A stretch of 64,000 nucleotides of DNA, taken from NCBI GenBank assembly GCA_016930595.1, contig JAFGGJ010000026.1:1-64000 (forward strand), written 5' to 3'. A program made the position numbers and the translations under genes. A model generated the notes under the pieces. It was not told where the DNA came from. It did not search any database and saw only the letters and a program-made list of their open reading frames with translations. The DNA is from Planctomycetota bacterium. Lineage in GTDB: Bacteria; Planctomycetota; SZUA-567; JAFGGJ01. Of this stretch, positions 50,967-59,793 are shown in pieces (the first letter of the stretch is position 1; each line of letters opens with the position of its first letter).

Positions 50967-51965
50967 ATGCCGGAACTCAGAAGAGACCCGGTGCTCGGCA
51001 GATGGGTCATTGTCGCCCATGAAAGGGCTAAGCGTCCGAGCGATTTCCCGGTGGAACTGCAAAGAAAGTCTCCGGATTTCTGCCCTTTCTGCGAGGGGAA
51101 TGAATCCAAGACTCCCAATGAAATATATGCCGTCAGGACCAGGGATTCCAAGCCCAACACGCCGGGTTGGAAGGTGCGGGTTGTACCCAACAAGTTCCCC
51201 GCTCTGGGTATTGAGGGCGACCTGGACAAGCGAGGACATGGAATCTACGACCGGATGAACGGTATCGGCGCACATGAAGTCATTATTGAATCGCCGTCAC
51301 ACAATATCTCCCTGACGGAGCTTTCGGAGACTCACATCGAAGATGTCTACCTGACTTATCTGAATCGTGTCAAGGATTTGGACAGGGATCACCGCATGAT
51401 CTGTCCCATGATATTCAAGAACGTCGGCTTTACCGCCGGAGCGACTCTCGAACACACGCATTCGCAGATAATAGCCACCCCGGTGGTTCCGCGAACCGTG
51501 CTTCAGGAAATGGAAGGCGCCAGGAGATTCTACGACTACCGCGGCCGTTGCCTGTTCTGCGATATTATTGCCCAGGAAAAGGATGAAGGTGTGCGGCTCG
51601 TCGAGGAGAATGACAGTTTCGTTTCATTCTGCCCCTATGCCAGCCGGTTCCCGTTCGAAACCTGGGTGCTGCCCAGGAACCACCAGGCCCGTTTCGACAA
51701 GGAATCGCCGGCCTTGATGCGTGATCTTGCAGGCCTTATGCGCAGGACCCTTCTTCGCCTGGAACGGGCACTCAACCTGCCCCCCTATAATTACATGATA
51801 CACACCACGCCGTTCGATAATCAGGATGTCGAATATTACCACTGGCATATCGAGATTATCCCGAGACTTACGAAGGTCGCCGGTTTCGAGTGGGGCACAG
51901 GTTTCTACATAAACCCGGTCCCTCCGGAAGCCGCCGGCACTTTCCTGCGGGAGGTGGATATCTGA
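50967..51965 (+). CDS. galT: Galactose-1-phosphate uridylyltransferase family
   Basis: A 332-residue HIT-superfamily nucleotidyltransferase. LRRDPVLGRWVIVAHERAKRP starts the protein. The CPFC zinc pair, the H-x-H-x-Q segment LEHTHSQIIATP and the C-terminal YHWHIEIIPR follow. No galK or galE is nearby, and it lies one base upstream of the glycogen synthase start. It may act on ADP- or UDP-glucose in glycogen metabolism, as plant GalT-like ADP-glucose phosphorylase does, rather than in the Leloir pathway. AAAGGA at 50952-50957 favours ATG 50967 over TTG 50961. Confidence 0.88.
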   Translation: MPELRRDPVLGRWVIVAHERAKRPSDFPVELQRKSPDFCPFCEGNESKTPNEIYAVRTRDSKPNTPGWKVRVVPNKFPALGIEGDLDKRGHGIYDRMNGIGAHEVIIESPSHNISLTELSETHIEDVYLTYLNRVKDLDRDHRMICPMIFKNVGFTAGATLEHTHSQIIATPVVPRTVLQEMEGARRFYDYRGRCLFCDIIAQEKDEGVRLVEENDSFVSFCPYASRFPFETWVLPRNHQARFDKESPALMRDLAGLMRRTLLRLERALNLPPYNYMIHTTPFDNQDVEYYHWHIEIIPRLTKVAGFEWGTGFYINPVPPEAAGTFLREVDI

Positions 51966-51966
51966 A

Positions 51967-53424
51967 GTGAAGGTCGTATTCGTTTCCAGCGAAGCGGTGC
52001 CTTTTGTCAAGACCGGCGGCCTGGCCGATGTCGCCGGTGCTTTGCCGCGGGCCCTGGCTGCACGGGGCATCGACGTGGCTCTTTTCCTGCCACTTTATGG
52101 ACGGCTGCGGTCTGCTGATTTGGATATCGGGAGTACCGGGATGCGCATTCGCGTCCCCGTCGGCGGCGTACAGGTGACTGGTACGCTTTACAGGAGCGAG
52201 GTTTCCGGTAACGGTTTTCCGGTTTATCTTGTTTCGCAGAACGACTATTTCGACCGGGACGGGCTTTATGGTACGGGGGACGGCGACTATCCCGATAACG
52301 CGGAAAGATTCTCTTTCTTCTGCAGGGCGGTGCTGGCAGCGTTGGATCGCCTTGGTGTTTCACCGGATATCCTTCATGTGAATGACTGGCAGACAGCCAT
52401 GATTCCCGTCTACGCGCGCACTTCTGCCAAGGCCGCGGGGAAAATGCGTCCCAGGATATTGCTTACCGTCCATAACATGGCTTACCAGGGCAGGTTCCCG
52501 GTCGAAACATATCCGCTGCTCGGTCTGGACTGGCAGTATTTCAACTGGCGGGAACTCGAGTTCTACAATATGGTCAATTTCCTCAAGGGGGGCCTGGTAT
52601 TCTCGGACGCGGTAAATACCGTAAGCAAACGTTATGCAGAAGAAATAACCACGCCGGCTTTCGGGGAAGGCCTGGAAGGCGTCCTGAAAGATCGCAGGGA
52701 CGTGCTGTTCGGCATCGTCAACGGTGTGGATTACCAGGTATGGGACCCGACCTCGGATATCCTGATCCCGGCCAACTACTCGTTTTCGGACCTGTCCGGC
52801 AAGAAAGCCTGCAAGGCCGCCCTTCAGCGTGAAATGGGCCTTGCCGTGGATGCTTCCACCCCGCTTATAGGAATGATCGGCCGGCTGGCGGACCAGAAGG
52901 GGTTCGACATCTTTGCTGACGCTGTGGCCTATCTGATGCAGATGAAGCTCCAGGTCGTCGTTCTCGGCACCGGGCAGCAGCGGTACCATCGCCTCCTTAC
53001 CGGTGTGGCTGCCGCCAACTCGCAGAAAATGGCCGTCCGGCTGACTTTTGACAATGCCCTAGCGCATCGCATCGAAGCCGGCGCCGACATGTTTCTCATG
53101 CCTTCCAGGTTCGAACCGTGTGGCCTGAACCAGTTGTACAGCCTTCGGTACGGTACGGTTCCCGTAGTGCATGCCACCGGCGGCCTGGCGGATACCGTTG
53201 TTGATTATGCTTCAGGCGGCCGGGGAAGCGCCGCAGCCAACGGTTTCAGCTTCAGCGGGTACGGTGCTTTTGATCTTCAAGACGCCTTGCGCCGCGCTCT
53301 TGGCCTTTACAGGCGCCGGGACCGCTGGCGCAGGCTGCAGATCGCCGGTATGAAACAGGACTGGTCCTGGGACAGGTCTGCCGGAGAATATGTTGGTCTT
53401 TATGAAATGCTCATGGAAAGGTAG
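51967..53424 (+). CDS. glgA: Glycogen synthase (GT5, ADP-glucose type)
   Basis: A 485-residue enzyme adding glucose from ADP-glucose to alpha-1,4-glucan. The KTGGLADVAGALP motif (15-27) binds the donor. HVNDWQTAMIP, TVHNMAYQG, RLADQKGFD and the PSRFEPCGLNQLYSLRYGTVP segment are typical GT5. Start is GTG 51967, immediately after the galT stop. GlgC, the donor maker, lies 6.5 kb downstream in the same direction. Confidence 0.95.
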   Translation: MKVVFVSSEAVPFVKTGGLADVAGALPRALAARGIDVALFLPLYGRLRSADLDIGSTGMRIRVPVGGVQVTGTLYRSEVSGNGFPVYLVSQNDYFDRDGLYGTGDGDYPDNAERFSFFCRAVLAALDRLGVSPDILHVNDWQTAMIPVYARTSAKAAGKMRPRILLTVHNMAYQGRFPVETYPLLGLDWQYFNWRELEFYNMVNFLKGGLVFSDAVNTVSKRYAEEITTPAFGEGLEGVLKDRRDVLFGIVNGVDYQVWDPTSDILIPANYSFSDLSGKKACKAALQREMGLAVDASTPLIGMIGRLADQKGFDIFADAVAYLMQMKLQVVVLGTGQQRYHRLLTGVAAANSQKMAVRLTFDNALAHRIEAGADMFLMPSRFEPCGLNQLYSLRYGTVPVVHATGGLADTVVDYASGGRGSAAANGFSFSGYGAFDLQDALRRALGLYRRRDRWRRLQIAGMKQDWSWDRSAGEYVGLYEMLMER

Positions 53425-53429
53425 ACGCC

Positions 53430-55529
53430 GTGCCAGCCCGCCTCGAACTGGTTATTGTCACACACATTCATCAGCCGGTGGGTAATTTTGATCACGTCGT
53501 TGAAGACGCCTACCAGCATTCCTACCTGCCTTTTCTTACGGAACTGGAAATGCACGCCACCATGCCCCAGACGCTTCATGTCTCGGGCTGTCTTTATGAA
53601 TGGCTTGATGCGCATCACCCTGAATACGTGGACCGCCTTTCGGACCTGGCAAAGAGCGGGCTCGTGGAAATCATGGCTGGAGGTTTCTTTGAACCCGTTC
53701 TTACCATGCTCGAGGAACAGGACCGTAGCGACCAGATCGCTCTCATGCGTTCGTATATCAGGGACCGCCTGGGCGTTGAATCGGTAACTGCATGGGTCAC
53801 CGAACGGGTCTGGGAGCAGGGACTTGTCAGGGATCTTGTTGACGCCGGCATACAGGCGGTAGTCGTCGACGACTTTCATTTCAAGTGTGCGGGGCTAACG
53901 GATGACGATCTCACGGGACCTTTCCTCACGGAAGACCAGGGTCGCACGATCAAGGTTTTCCCGGGGTCGGAACACATGCGCTATCTCGTGCCTTTCCACG
54001 ACGTCAGTGAAGTGATTGCCCACCTGCGGACGCTCTACGAAAACGGTTGCCGGCTGGTAACCTATGCCGATGACGGTGAAAAGTTCGGTGTGTGGCCGGG
54101 GACTTACAAGCTTGCTTATGAAAAAGGCTGGCTGAAGAATTTCTTCGCCGCTCTCGAGGAAAACCGGTCATGGCTCTCTTTGCGCGGCCTGGGTGCCGCG
54201 GCCGCCGGCGTGCCCGCCGTGGGGCGTATTTACCTCCCCGATGCCTCGTATCGTGAAATGACCGAATGGGCTTTACCGGCAAAAGCCCTCCGTGCCCTCA
54301 GGCATGCGGACGATTCCCTCAAGGACAACCCCATCTATGAACAGCTCAGACCTTTTGTCCGGGGCGGCACCTGGCGCAATTTCCGCGTCAAGTACCCGGA
54401 AATCCAGTGGATGTACGGGCGCATGCTGGATCTCAGCCGCCGGAGCCGTGCCGCCGTGACGGATCCGGGATCCCTCTCTCCGGCGAGACTCCATATTCTC
54501 CGCTCACAGTGCAACTGCGCCTGGTGGCACGGTGTTTTCGGCGGCCTTTACCTGCCGCACCTGCGCGGCGCGATCTGGAAGGAAATACTCGCGGGCGAAC
54601 GGCTTCTCGGGGATGTTGCCGGGGCCAGAGTCGGCATTGCCGATATCGACCTCGATTCTGCCGAAGAAGCCGTTGTCGAAAACCGGTCGCTGTCACTCTA
54701 CGTCGATCCCGGACGCGGCGGCATCGTTCGCGAAATAGATGTTCTGGATAAGGGAGTCAACCTGCTTGATACGCTTGCCAGGCGCTATGAAGCCTATCAT
54801 GAAGCCGTCCTCAACCCAGTTGCCCAGGATGACTCCGGCACAAAAAGCATACATGAACAGATGCCGCTAAAACAGGATAACCTCGACAAGTACCTTTTCT
54901 ATGACAGGCATCTTCTTGCGTGTTTCCTGGATTACTTCATGACGGATGCTCCCACGCCGGATGACCTGATGCAGGGCAGGGCAGGGGACCCGTCCTGGTG
55001 GAACGCTCCTTATTCCTGCGAGCTTCTGAAGAAAACCGACGGCGCGGGTGTTTCGCTCAGGCGGGAAGGCGTGGCCCGGTCCACCGACGGCCGGGAATTG
55101 TCCCTGCGCGTCAAGCGCAGGATGGCGCTGGATGAACGGGCGCCGTCTTTCGCGGTTGACACCAGGATCGAGTCCGTCGGCGGCCGGGGGGAGATAATCT
55201 GGGGCCCCATGCTCAACTTCAATTTCCTTTCGGCGTCGGGGGAAGATAGAGGCTACAGGATAAACGGCAGGACGGGCGGCCTTGCCGACGAAGTGGCCGA
55301 GACCGCCGGCGAAGTCTTCCTGTTCGACCAGTGGCGCAATATCGGCCTGAAGATACTCGTGGAACCGCAGGCCGATATTCGCATATTCCCCCTCTATACG
55401 GTATCCGCCTCCGAATCGGGTCTCGAATTGGTTTACCAGGCCACCGCCGTTTTGCCCTTCTGGCGCGTCGCCCTGGACAAGTTTAATCCCGTTCGGACGA
55501 CCGTCCGTCTGGAGTTCCTGGATGCCTGA
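53430..55529 (+). CDS. GH57 4-alpha-glucanotransferase / alpha-amylase
   Basis: A 699-residue enzyme of the Thermococcus TLGT subgroup of GH57, transferring maltodextrin segments. The nucleophile is E125 in AWVTERVWEQG and the acid/base is D214 in TYADDGEKFG, both very close to the numbering of TLGT (E123, D214). The barrel is followed by the C-terminal domains (DUF1925/1926-like) with CNCAWWHGVFGGLYLPHLR. It begins at GTG 53430, 5 bp after glgA, and its stop overlaps the sensor kinase start by 8 bp. It is a clear glucan-remodelling partner of GlgA. Confidence 0.92.
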   Translation: MPARLELVIVTHIHQPVGNFDHVVEDAYQHSYLPFLTELEMHATMPQTLHVSGCLYEWLDAHHPEYVDRLSDLAKSGLVEIMAGGFFEPVLTMLEEQDRSDQIALMRSYIRDRLGVESVTAWVTERVWEQGLVRDLVDAGIQAVVVDDFHFKCAGLTDDDLTGPFLTEDQGRTIKVFPGSEHMRYLVPFHDVSEVIAHLRTLYENGCRLVTYADDGEKFGVWPGTYKLAYEKGWLKNFFAALEENRSWLSLRGLGAAAAGVPAVGRIYLPDASYREMTEWALPAKALRALRHADDSLKDNPIYEQLRPFVRGGTWRNFRVKYPEIQWMYGRMLDLSRRSRAAVTDPGSLSPARLHILRSQCNCAWWHGVFGGLYLPHLRGAIWKEILAGERLLGDVAGARVGIADIDLDSAEEAVVENRSLSLYVDPGRGGIVREIDVLDKGVNLLDTLARRYEAYHEAVLNPVAQDDSGTKSIHEQMPLKQDNLDKYLFYDRHLLACFLDYFMTDAPTPDDLMQGRAGDPSWWNAPYSCELLKKTDGAGVSLRREGVARSTDGRELSLRVKRRMALDERAPSFAVDTRIESVGGRGEIIWGPMLNFNFLSASGEDRGYRINGRTGGLADEVAETAGEVFLFDQWRNIGLKILVEPQADIRIFPLYTVSASESGLELVYQATAVLPFWRVALDKFNPVRTTVRLEFLDA

Positions 55530-58056
55530 CGACGGCCGATATATGCCGAAGGTCCTGCTTGTTATTCCCGAGCAGGACGATCTCAGCCTTATCGAGGGCA
55601 TCCTCCGGGATGATGGCTTCGTCGTGAATGTTGTTGCCGATCCGGAGCAGGCCCTGGATTTCCTCGACAACAACAACATGGATCTGCTTATAATCTCGCA
55701 TGATCTCCCCGGGACGAGAGGCGAGGGTTTCCTTGCTCAACTCCGTTCCAGGGACAGGCTGCGTTTCCTGCCCGTTATTGTGCTGCTGAATTCCTACGAC
55801 GCGGAAGACGCCGACCGCCTGAAAGCCGCCGGTGCCGACGAATATCTCCTCAGGCCGCTCAGGGAAGACGGTATACGTTTACGCTCCAGGCTGCTGGCCA
55901 AGGCCGGCGCCGACAGACGCGCCCTGCTGCGAGCTCTCGAAGAAGCGCGCCAGGTTGCCCACAAGGAACGTGACCTCGCTTCACAGTCCCGCCTGTTTAT
56001 CGAAGAAATACTCGCCAACATATCAAGCTATGTAATCGTGATTGACAGCGCCGGGACCGTCAAATTCATAAACCGGCGCGCACGGGAATTCTTCGGCATT
56101 CCTGGCGAAACCCTTCCGGCAACGCTTACCGAGTTGCTTGGAGATGATTTTTTTGCCCAGCCCGAAACCAGGCACGTTCTTGATCTTGCCGCCCAGAACC
56201 GCGAGAGGGGCAGGCTCGACAGTCTCGAAATTACCGGAGTCCATGGACACGTCGCCATTACCGACATGCAGATCGCTCCCGTGATTATGCAGAACGCACC
56301 GCATCTTACCATAGTGCTGGACGACGTTACCCAGCGCTGGGAAGCCGAACAGGAACTGCTTGTCGAAAAGATGAAGCTCGACGACGTTGTCAACGCCATG
56401 GGGGCTTCTCTCTGCCTGATAGGCAAGAACGGCGAAATCCTATGGCATAACCGGACGTTCGCGGAATGGTTCGGCGAGCCGCGTGGGCGCCGCTGCTGGC
56501 AGATCTTCAGGCAGGAACTGCAGAAGTGCGACAACTGTCTTATGGACCAGGGCGTGCAGATCGATGCCGCAGCCTGCCGCGAATGGCGTATTTTCGGCCC
56601 GCAGGGGCGCTTCCGTGCCTTCCAGAACCATTTGACTCCCATCCGGAACATGAGCGGCGACGCCGAATCCGCTCTCGTTCTTACCCAGGATGTCACCCAG
56701 CAGGCCATGCGCCTTGAACAGCTTGACCTCCTTCGCAGGCTCGGTACCACTATCGAGGCTAACCTTGAGCTGGACCGGCTCCTCCATATGATTCTTACCA
56801 TGGTTACAGCGGGACACGCCCTCGGTTTCAACAGGGCATTCCTTTTCCTTCTGGATCGTGACGGCAGAACCCTGCGGGGCAGAATGGCCCTGGGCCCGAC
56901 CAGCCGTGAAGAAGCCTTCCACATATGGGCGGAACTCGCCGGCCGCTCCCAGGATCTTCAGAGTTTTCTCGAAATGGTTGACAGGCCCGTCGCACCCGAG
57001 GAAATCCCGCTGTCCCATCTCGTTCTTGATCTCGTCTACGATTCGTACTCCGACAAGAGTCTCCTCGTTGACGTGGTTACGCGGGGGAAGGCCGTTCATG
57101 TCACCGATTCCTGGCATGACCAGCAGGTCTCCGACGATATCAGGCAACGCTTCCATGCCAGGGAATTCGTCCTCGTTCCCCTCAGTTCCAAGGCCCGGGC
57201 CCTCGGCGTTCTCATGGCCGATAACCTCTACAACGAACGTCCCATTACGGATGATGATATCCTTCTCCTCAAGACCTTCGCACAGCAGGCTTCGCAGGGG
57301 ATTCTCAACGCCATCAGTTTCGAACGCCTGCGGGAAACCATCGATGAACTTAACGCCACCCGGCAGCAACTGCTGGAAAGCGAAAGACTCGCCGCCATCG
57401 GCAAGACCGCCGCTTTTGTCGCACATGAAATCCGCAACCCTCTTGCCACTATCGGTGGCTGGGCGCGTTCGATCCTCAAAAAGTCCACCAACAGGCAGCG
57501 CGTCGAGGAAGCCGCAGGCATCGTTCTCGAGGAAACCACCAGGCTTGAATCCATGCTCAAGGATGTCATGGACTTTGCCCGCCCGTCCAAGCCAGTCTTC
57601 ACCGTGGAACAGGTGAATCCGATTGTCGCCACCACCCTGAACAAGCTTGCACGCGTCATCAATTCGGCCAGGATTACCGTTGATAAAAAGTTCGCCGATA
57701 ATCTCCCCAGGGTAAAAGTCGATGCCGCCCAGATCGAACAGGTCCTGCTCAACCTCATCAAGAATTCGGTCGAAGCCATAGGCCAGAAGCAGGGCACTGT
57801 CACCATCAGCACCTGGAAGGACGGCAGTGATTTTGTGGCTATCGGCGTCAAGGACACCGGCGGAGGCATATCGACGGATGTCATGGGGAGAATGTTCGAT
57901 CCTTTCTATACTACCAAGCATCGGGGTTCTGGGCTGGGACTTGCCGTTTCACGCGGTATAATCGCGTCACATGGCGGCCGCCTCGATGTTGTCAACAAGC
58001 CGGGCACCGGCCTCGAGATGATTATCAGGCTGCCTGCCGGCGAGGTGTCCCCGTGA
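55522..58056 (+). CDS. Sensor histidine kinase with degenerate receiver, two PAS and a GAF domain
   Basis: An 844-residue cytoplasmic kinase. The N-terminal receiver-like domain (about 9-120) has S59 where the phospho-Asp should be (DLLIISHDLPG) and R111 for the conserved Lys, so it probably cannot be phosphorylated. A PAS domain (about 160-270) and a second PAS (about 285-395) with a C325 and C336-x2-C339 pattern follow, then a GAF domain (about 405-605). HisKA has H635 in VAHEIRNPLATIGGW, and the ATPase region has NLIKNSVEAIG, DTGGGIS and GSGLGLAVS. It is translationally overlapped with the glucanotransferase gene, hence probably tied to glycogen control. Confidence 0.9.
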   Translation: MPDDGRYMPKVLLVIPEQDDLSLIEGILRDDGFVVNVVADPEQALDFLDNNNMDLLIISHDLPGTRGEGFLAQLRSRDRLRFLPVIVLLNSYDAEDADRLKAAGADEYLLRPLREDGIRLRSRLLAKAGADRRALLRALEEARQVAHKERDLASQSRLFIEEILANISSYVIVIDSAGTVKFINRRAREFFGIPGETLPATLTELLGDDFFAQPETRHVLDLAAQNRERGRLDSLEITGVHGHVAITDMQIAPVIMQNAPHLTIVLDDVTQRWEAEQELLVEKMKLDDVVNAMGASLCLIGKNGEILWHNRTFAEWFGEPRGRRCWQIFRQELQKCDNCLMDQGVQIDAAACREWRIFGPQGRFRAFQNHLTPIRNMSGDAESALVLTQDVTQQAMRLEQLDLLRRLGTTIEANLELDRLLHMILTMVTAGHALGFNRAFLFLLDRDGRTLRGRMALGPTSREEAFHIWAELAGRSQDLQSFLEMVDRPVAPEEIPLSHLVLDLVYDSYSDKSLLVDVVTRGKAVHVTDSWHDQQVSDDIRQRFHAREFVLVPLSSKARALGVLMADNLYNERPITDDDILLLKTFAQQASQGILNAISFERLRETIDELNATRQQLLESERLAAIGKTAAFVAHEIRNPLATIGGWARSILKKSTNRQRVEEAAGIVLEETTRLESMLKDVMDFARPSKPVFTVEQVNPIVATTLNKLARVINSARITVDKKFADNLPRVKVDAAQIEQVLLNLIKNSVEAIGQKQGTVTISTWKDGSDFVAIGVKDTGGGISTDVMGRMFDPFYTTKHRGSGLGLAVSRGIIASHGGRLDVVNKPGTGLEMIIRLPAGEVSP

Positions 58057-58066
58057 GGGTTTGCTT

Positions 58067-58072
58067 TATAAT
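58067..58072 (+). promoter_or_regulatory. Perfect -10 element before the response regulator
   Basis: TATAAT at 58067-58072, 27 bp before ATG 58099. The matching -35 position (GGTGTC) is poor. It may allow separate expression of the receiver from the upstream kinase. Confidence 0.4.
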
Positions 58073-58098
58073 ACGTCTGTAGGCGGGAGGTTGCAGAT

Positions 58099-58467
58099 AT
58101 GGCCAGTGTGATGATAGTTGAAGACGAGGATAATCAGCGCCTGCTGTATGTCAGGGAGCTCGGCGACGAAGGCTACGATGTCATCGAGGCCGCCGGCGGC
58201 AGGGATGCCATTGATATCATCAGGTCCGGCAAAAAGCCCGATGTGGTCGTCCTGGATATTTCCATGCCTGACATGGACGGTATTGAAACCCTCGGTAAAA
58301 TCCTCAGCCAGGATAATTCTATCCCCGTCATTCTCAACACGGCTTACTCCACCTATAAGGATAACTTCATGACGTGGTCGGCTGACGCCTATGTCGTCAA
58401 GTCCGGCGACCTTACGGAACTCAAGACCAAGATCAAGGATGTGCTCGAACAGCGTGCAGGCGGTTGA
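58099..58467 (+). CDS. Single-domain response regulator
   Basis: A 122-residue CheY-like receiver with no output domain. The acidic pair is in VEDED (E8-D11), the phospho-acceptor is D53 (VVLDISMPDMDG), and the conserved Thr/Lys positions fall in NTAYST and YVVKS. It is likely phosphorylated by the kinase just upstream, whose own receiver is degenerate. It must act by binding another protein. GGGAGG precedes ATG 58099, and glgC follows after 36 bp. Confidence 0.93.
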   Translation: MASVMIVEDEDNQRLLYVRELGDEGYDVIEAAGGRDAIDIIRSGKKPDVVVLDISMPDMDGIETLGKILSQDNSIPVILNTAYSTYKDNFMTWSADAYVVKSGDLTELKTKIKDVLEQRAGG

Positions 58468-58503
58468 TGCCGCCCGGAAAGGATCTTACAGGATAGTCCC
58501 GCC

Positions 58504-59742
58504 ATGCAGACCTTGTCGCTGTTGAAAAGTTCTTTGGCCGTTATCCTCGCCGGCGGCGAAGGCCAGCGTCTCTATCCTCTGACGCGCGACCGGGCCAAGC
58601 CCGCCGTCCCGTTCGGCGGCGTCTACCGTATTATCGATTTCACGCTCTCCAACTGTCTCAACTCGGGCATCAGGCGGCTTATCGTTCTTACCCAGTACAA
58701 GTCCCTCTCGCTTAACCGCCACCTTTACAGGGGCTGGAATCTCTTTAACCCCGAACTTGATGAATTCATGGAAGTTATTCCCCCACAGCAGCGCGCCGGT
58801 TCCTCCTGGTACTCCGGCACCGCAGATGCCATCTTTCAGAACATCTATACTCTTGACAAGATCCGCCCGGAACGTGTCGTCATACTGTCCGGCGACCACA
58901 TCTACCGCATGGACTATCTGGATATGCTCGACACCCACGAGAGTGCCGGCGCCGACTTGACAATTTCTTTTCTGGAAGTGCCCAAGACGGAAGCCGCACG
59001 CTTCGGCGTCGCCCGGATCGATCGGGACAACAGGGTTATCGATTTTGTCGAAAAATCTCCCGACCCGCCGGAAATCCCCGACAAGCCCGGCTGGTGCCTT
59101 GCCAGCATGGGGATCTATGTTTTCGGCACCGAAATCCTTGTCCGGCGCGTTTCCGAAGATGCCCGCAAGGCCACCGCGCACGATTTCGGCAAGGATATCA
59201 TCCCGGGGATGGTCCAGAGGGGGGACAGGGTCTTCGCTCACCGCTTCCACGGCGTCGGCAACGAATCGTCAAGCTCCCCGTATTGGCGGGATATCGGACT
59301 TATCGACGCCTACTACACTGCCAACATGGACCTCGTCGATGTCGTGCCGGCCCTTGACCTTTACAATAGGGACTGGCCCATACGGACGTACCACGGCCAG
59401 GTCCCGCCCGCCAAGGTTGTAAGGGGCACCAGCGGCGGCGAAGGCCAGATCCTCTCCAGCCTCATGGCCAACGGATGCCTCGTGTCCGGCGGCACCGTCA
59501 GGCATTCGATCCTTGCGCATTCTGTTCGTATCGGCGATTCTGCCGATGTCCAGGACAGCATATTGATGGAAAAAGTCCAGGTGGGTCCGGCCGCCCGCGT
59601 CCATAATGCCATTCTCGACAAGGGCGTTCAAATCCCGGCGGGTATCGATCTGGATGATTCGCGGGGACGGTTCCCCGTTACCGATGGCGGTATTATTGTG
59701 GTGCCGAAGGATACCCCGGAAGAGGTGTTCCTTGGTAAATGA
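58504..59742 (+). CDS. glgC: Glucose-1-phosphate adenylyltransferase
   Basis: A 412-residue ADP-glucose pyrophosphorylase, the committed step of glycogen synthesis. AVILAGGEGQRLYPLT (12-27) binds ATP. YRIIDFTLSNCLNSGI, GTADAIFQN, LSGDHIYRMDY, FVEKSPDPP and YWRDIGLIDAYY are family motifs. A C-terminal left-handed helix domain (GTVRHSILAHSVRIGDSADVQDS) is present. Full-length. It lies between the response regulator and the DUF4912 gene in the same direction. Confidence 0.95.
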   Translation: MQTLSLLKSSLAVILAGGEGQRLYPLTRDRAKPAVPFGGVYRIIDFTLSNCLNSGIRRLIVLTQYKSLSLNRHLYRGWNLFNPELDEFMEVIPPQQRAGSSWYSGTADAIFQNIYTLDKIRPERVVILSGDHIYRMDYLDMLDTHESAGADLTISFLEVPKTEAARFGVARIDRDNRVIDFVEKSPDPPEIPDKPGWCLASMGIYVFGTEILVRRVSEDARKATAHDFGKDIIPGMVQRGDRVFAHRFHGVGNESSSSPYWRDIGLIDAYYTANMDLVDVVPALDLYNRDWPIRTYHGQVPPAKVVRGTSGGEGQILSSLMANGCLVSGGTVRHSILAHSVRIGDSADVQDSILMEKVQVGPAARVHNAILDKGVQIPAGIDLDDSRGRFPVTDGGIIVVPKDTPEEVFLGK

Positions 59743-59793
59743 GTATTGTAACGCCGGGGCTGTGCTCCGGCCTTGTTTTGGGGGATAAATAAC

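Noticed and set aside
43000-53000. dif site near the skew crossing
   Set aside because: Intergenic gaps were read for a 28-bp Xer-type palindrome; none was convincing.
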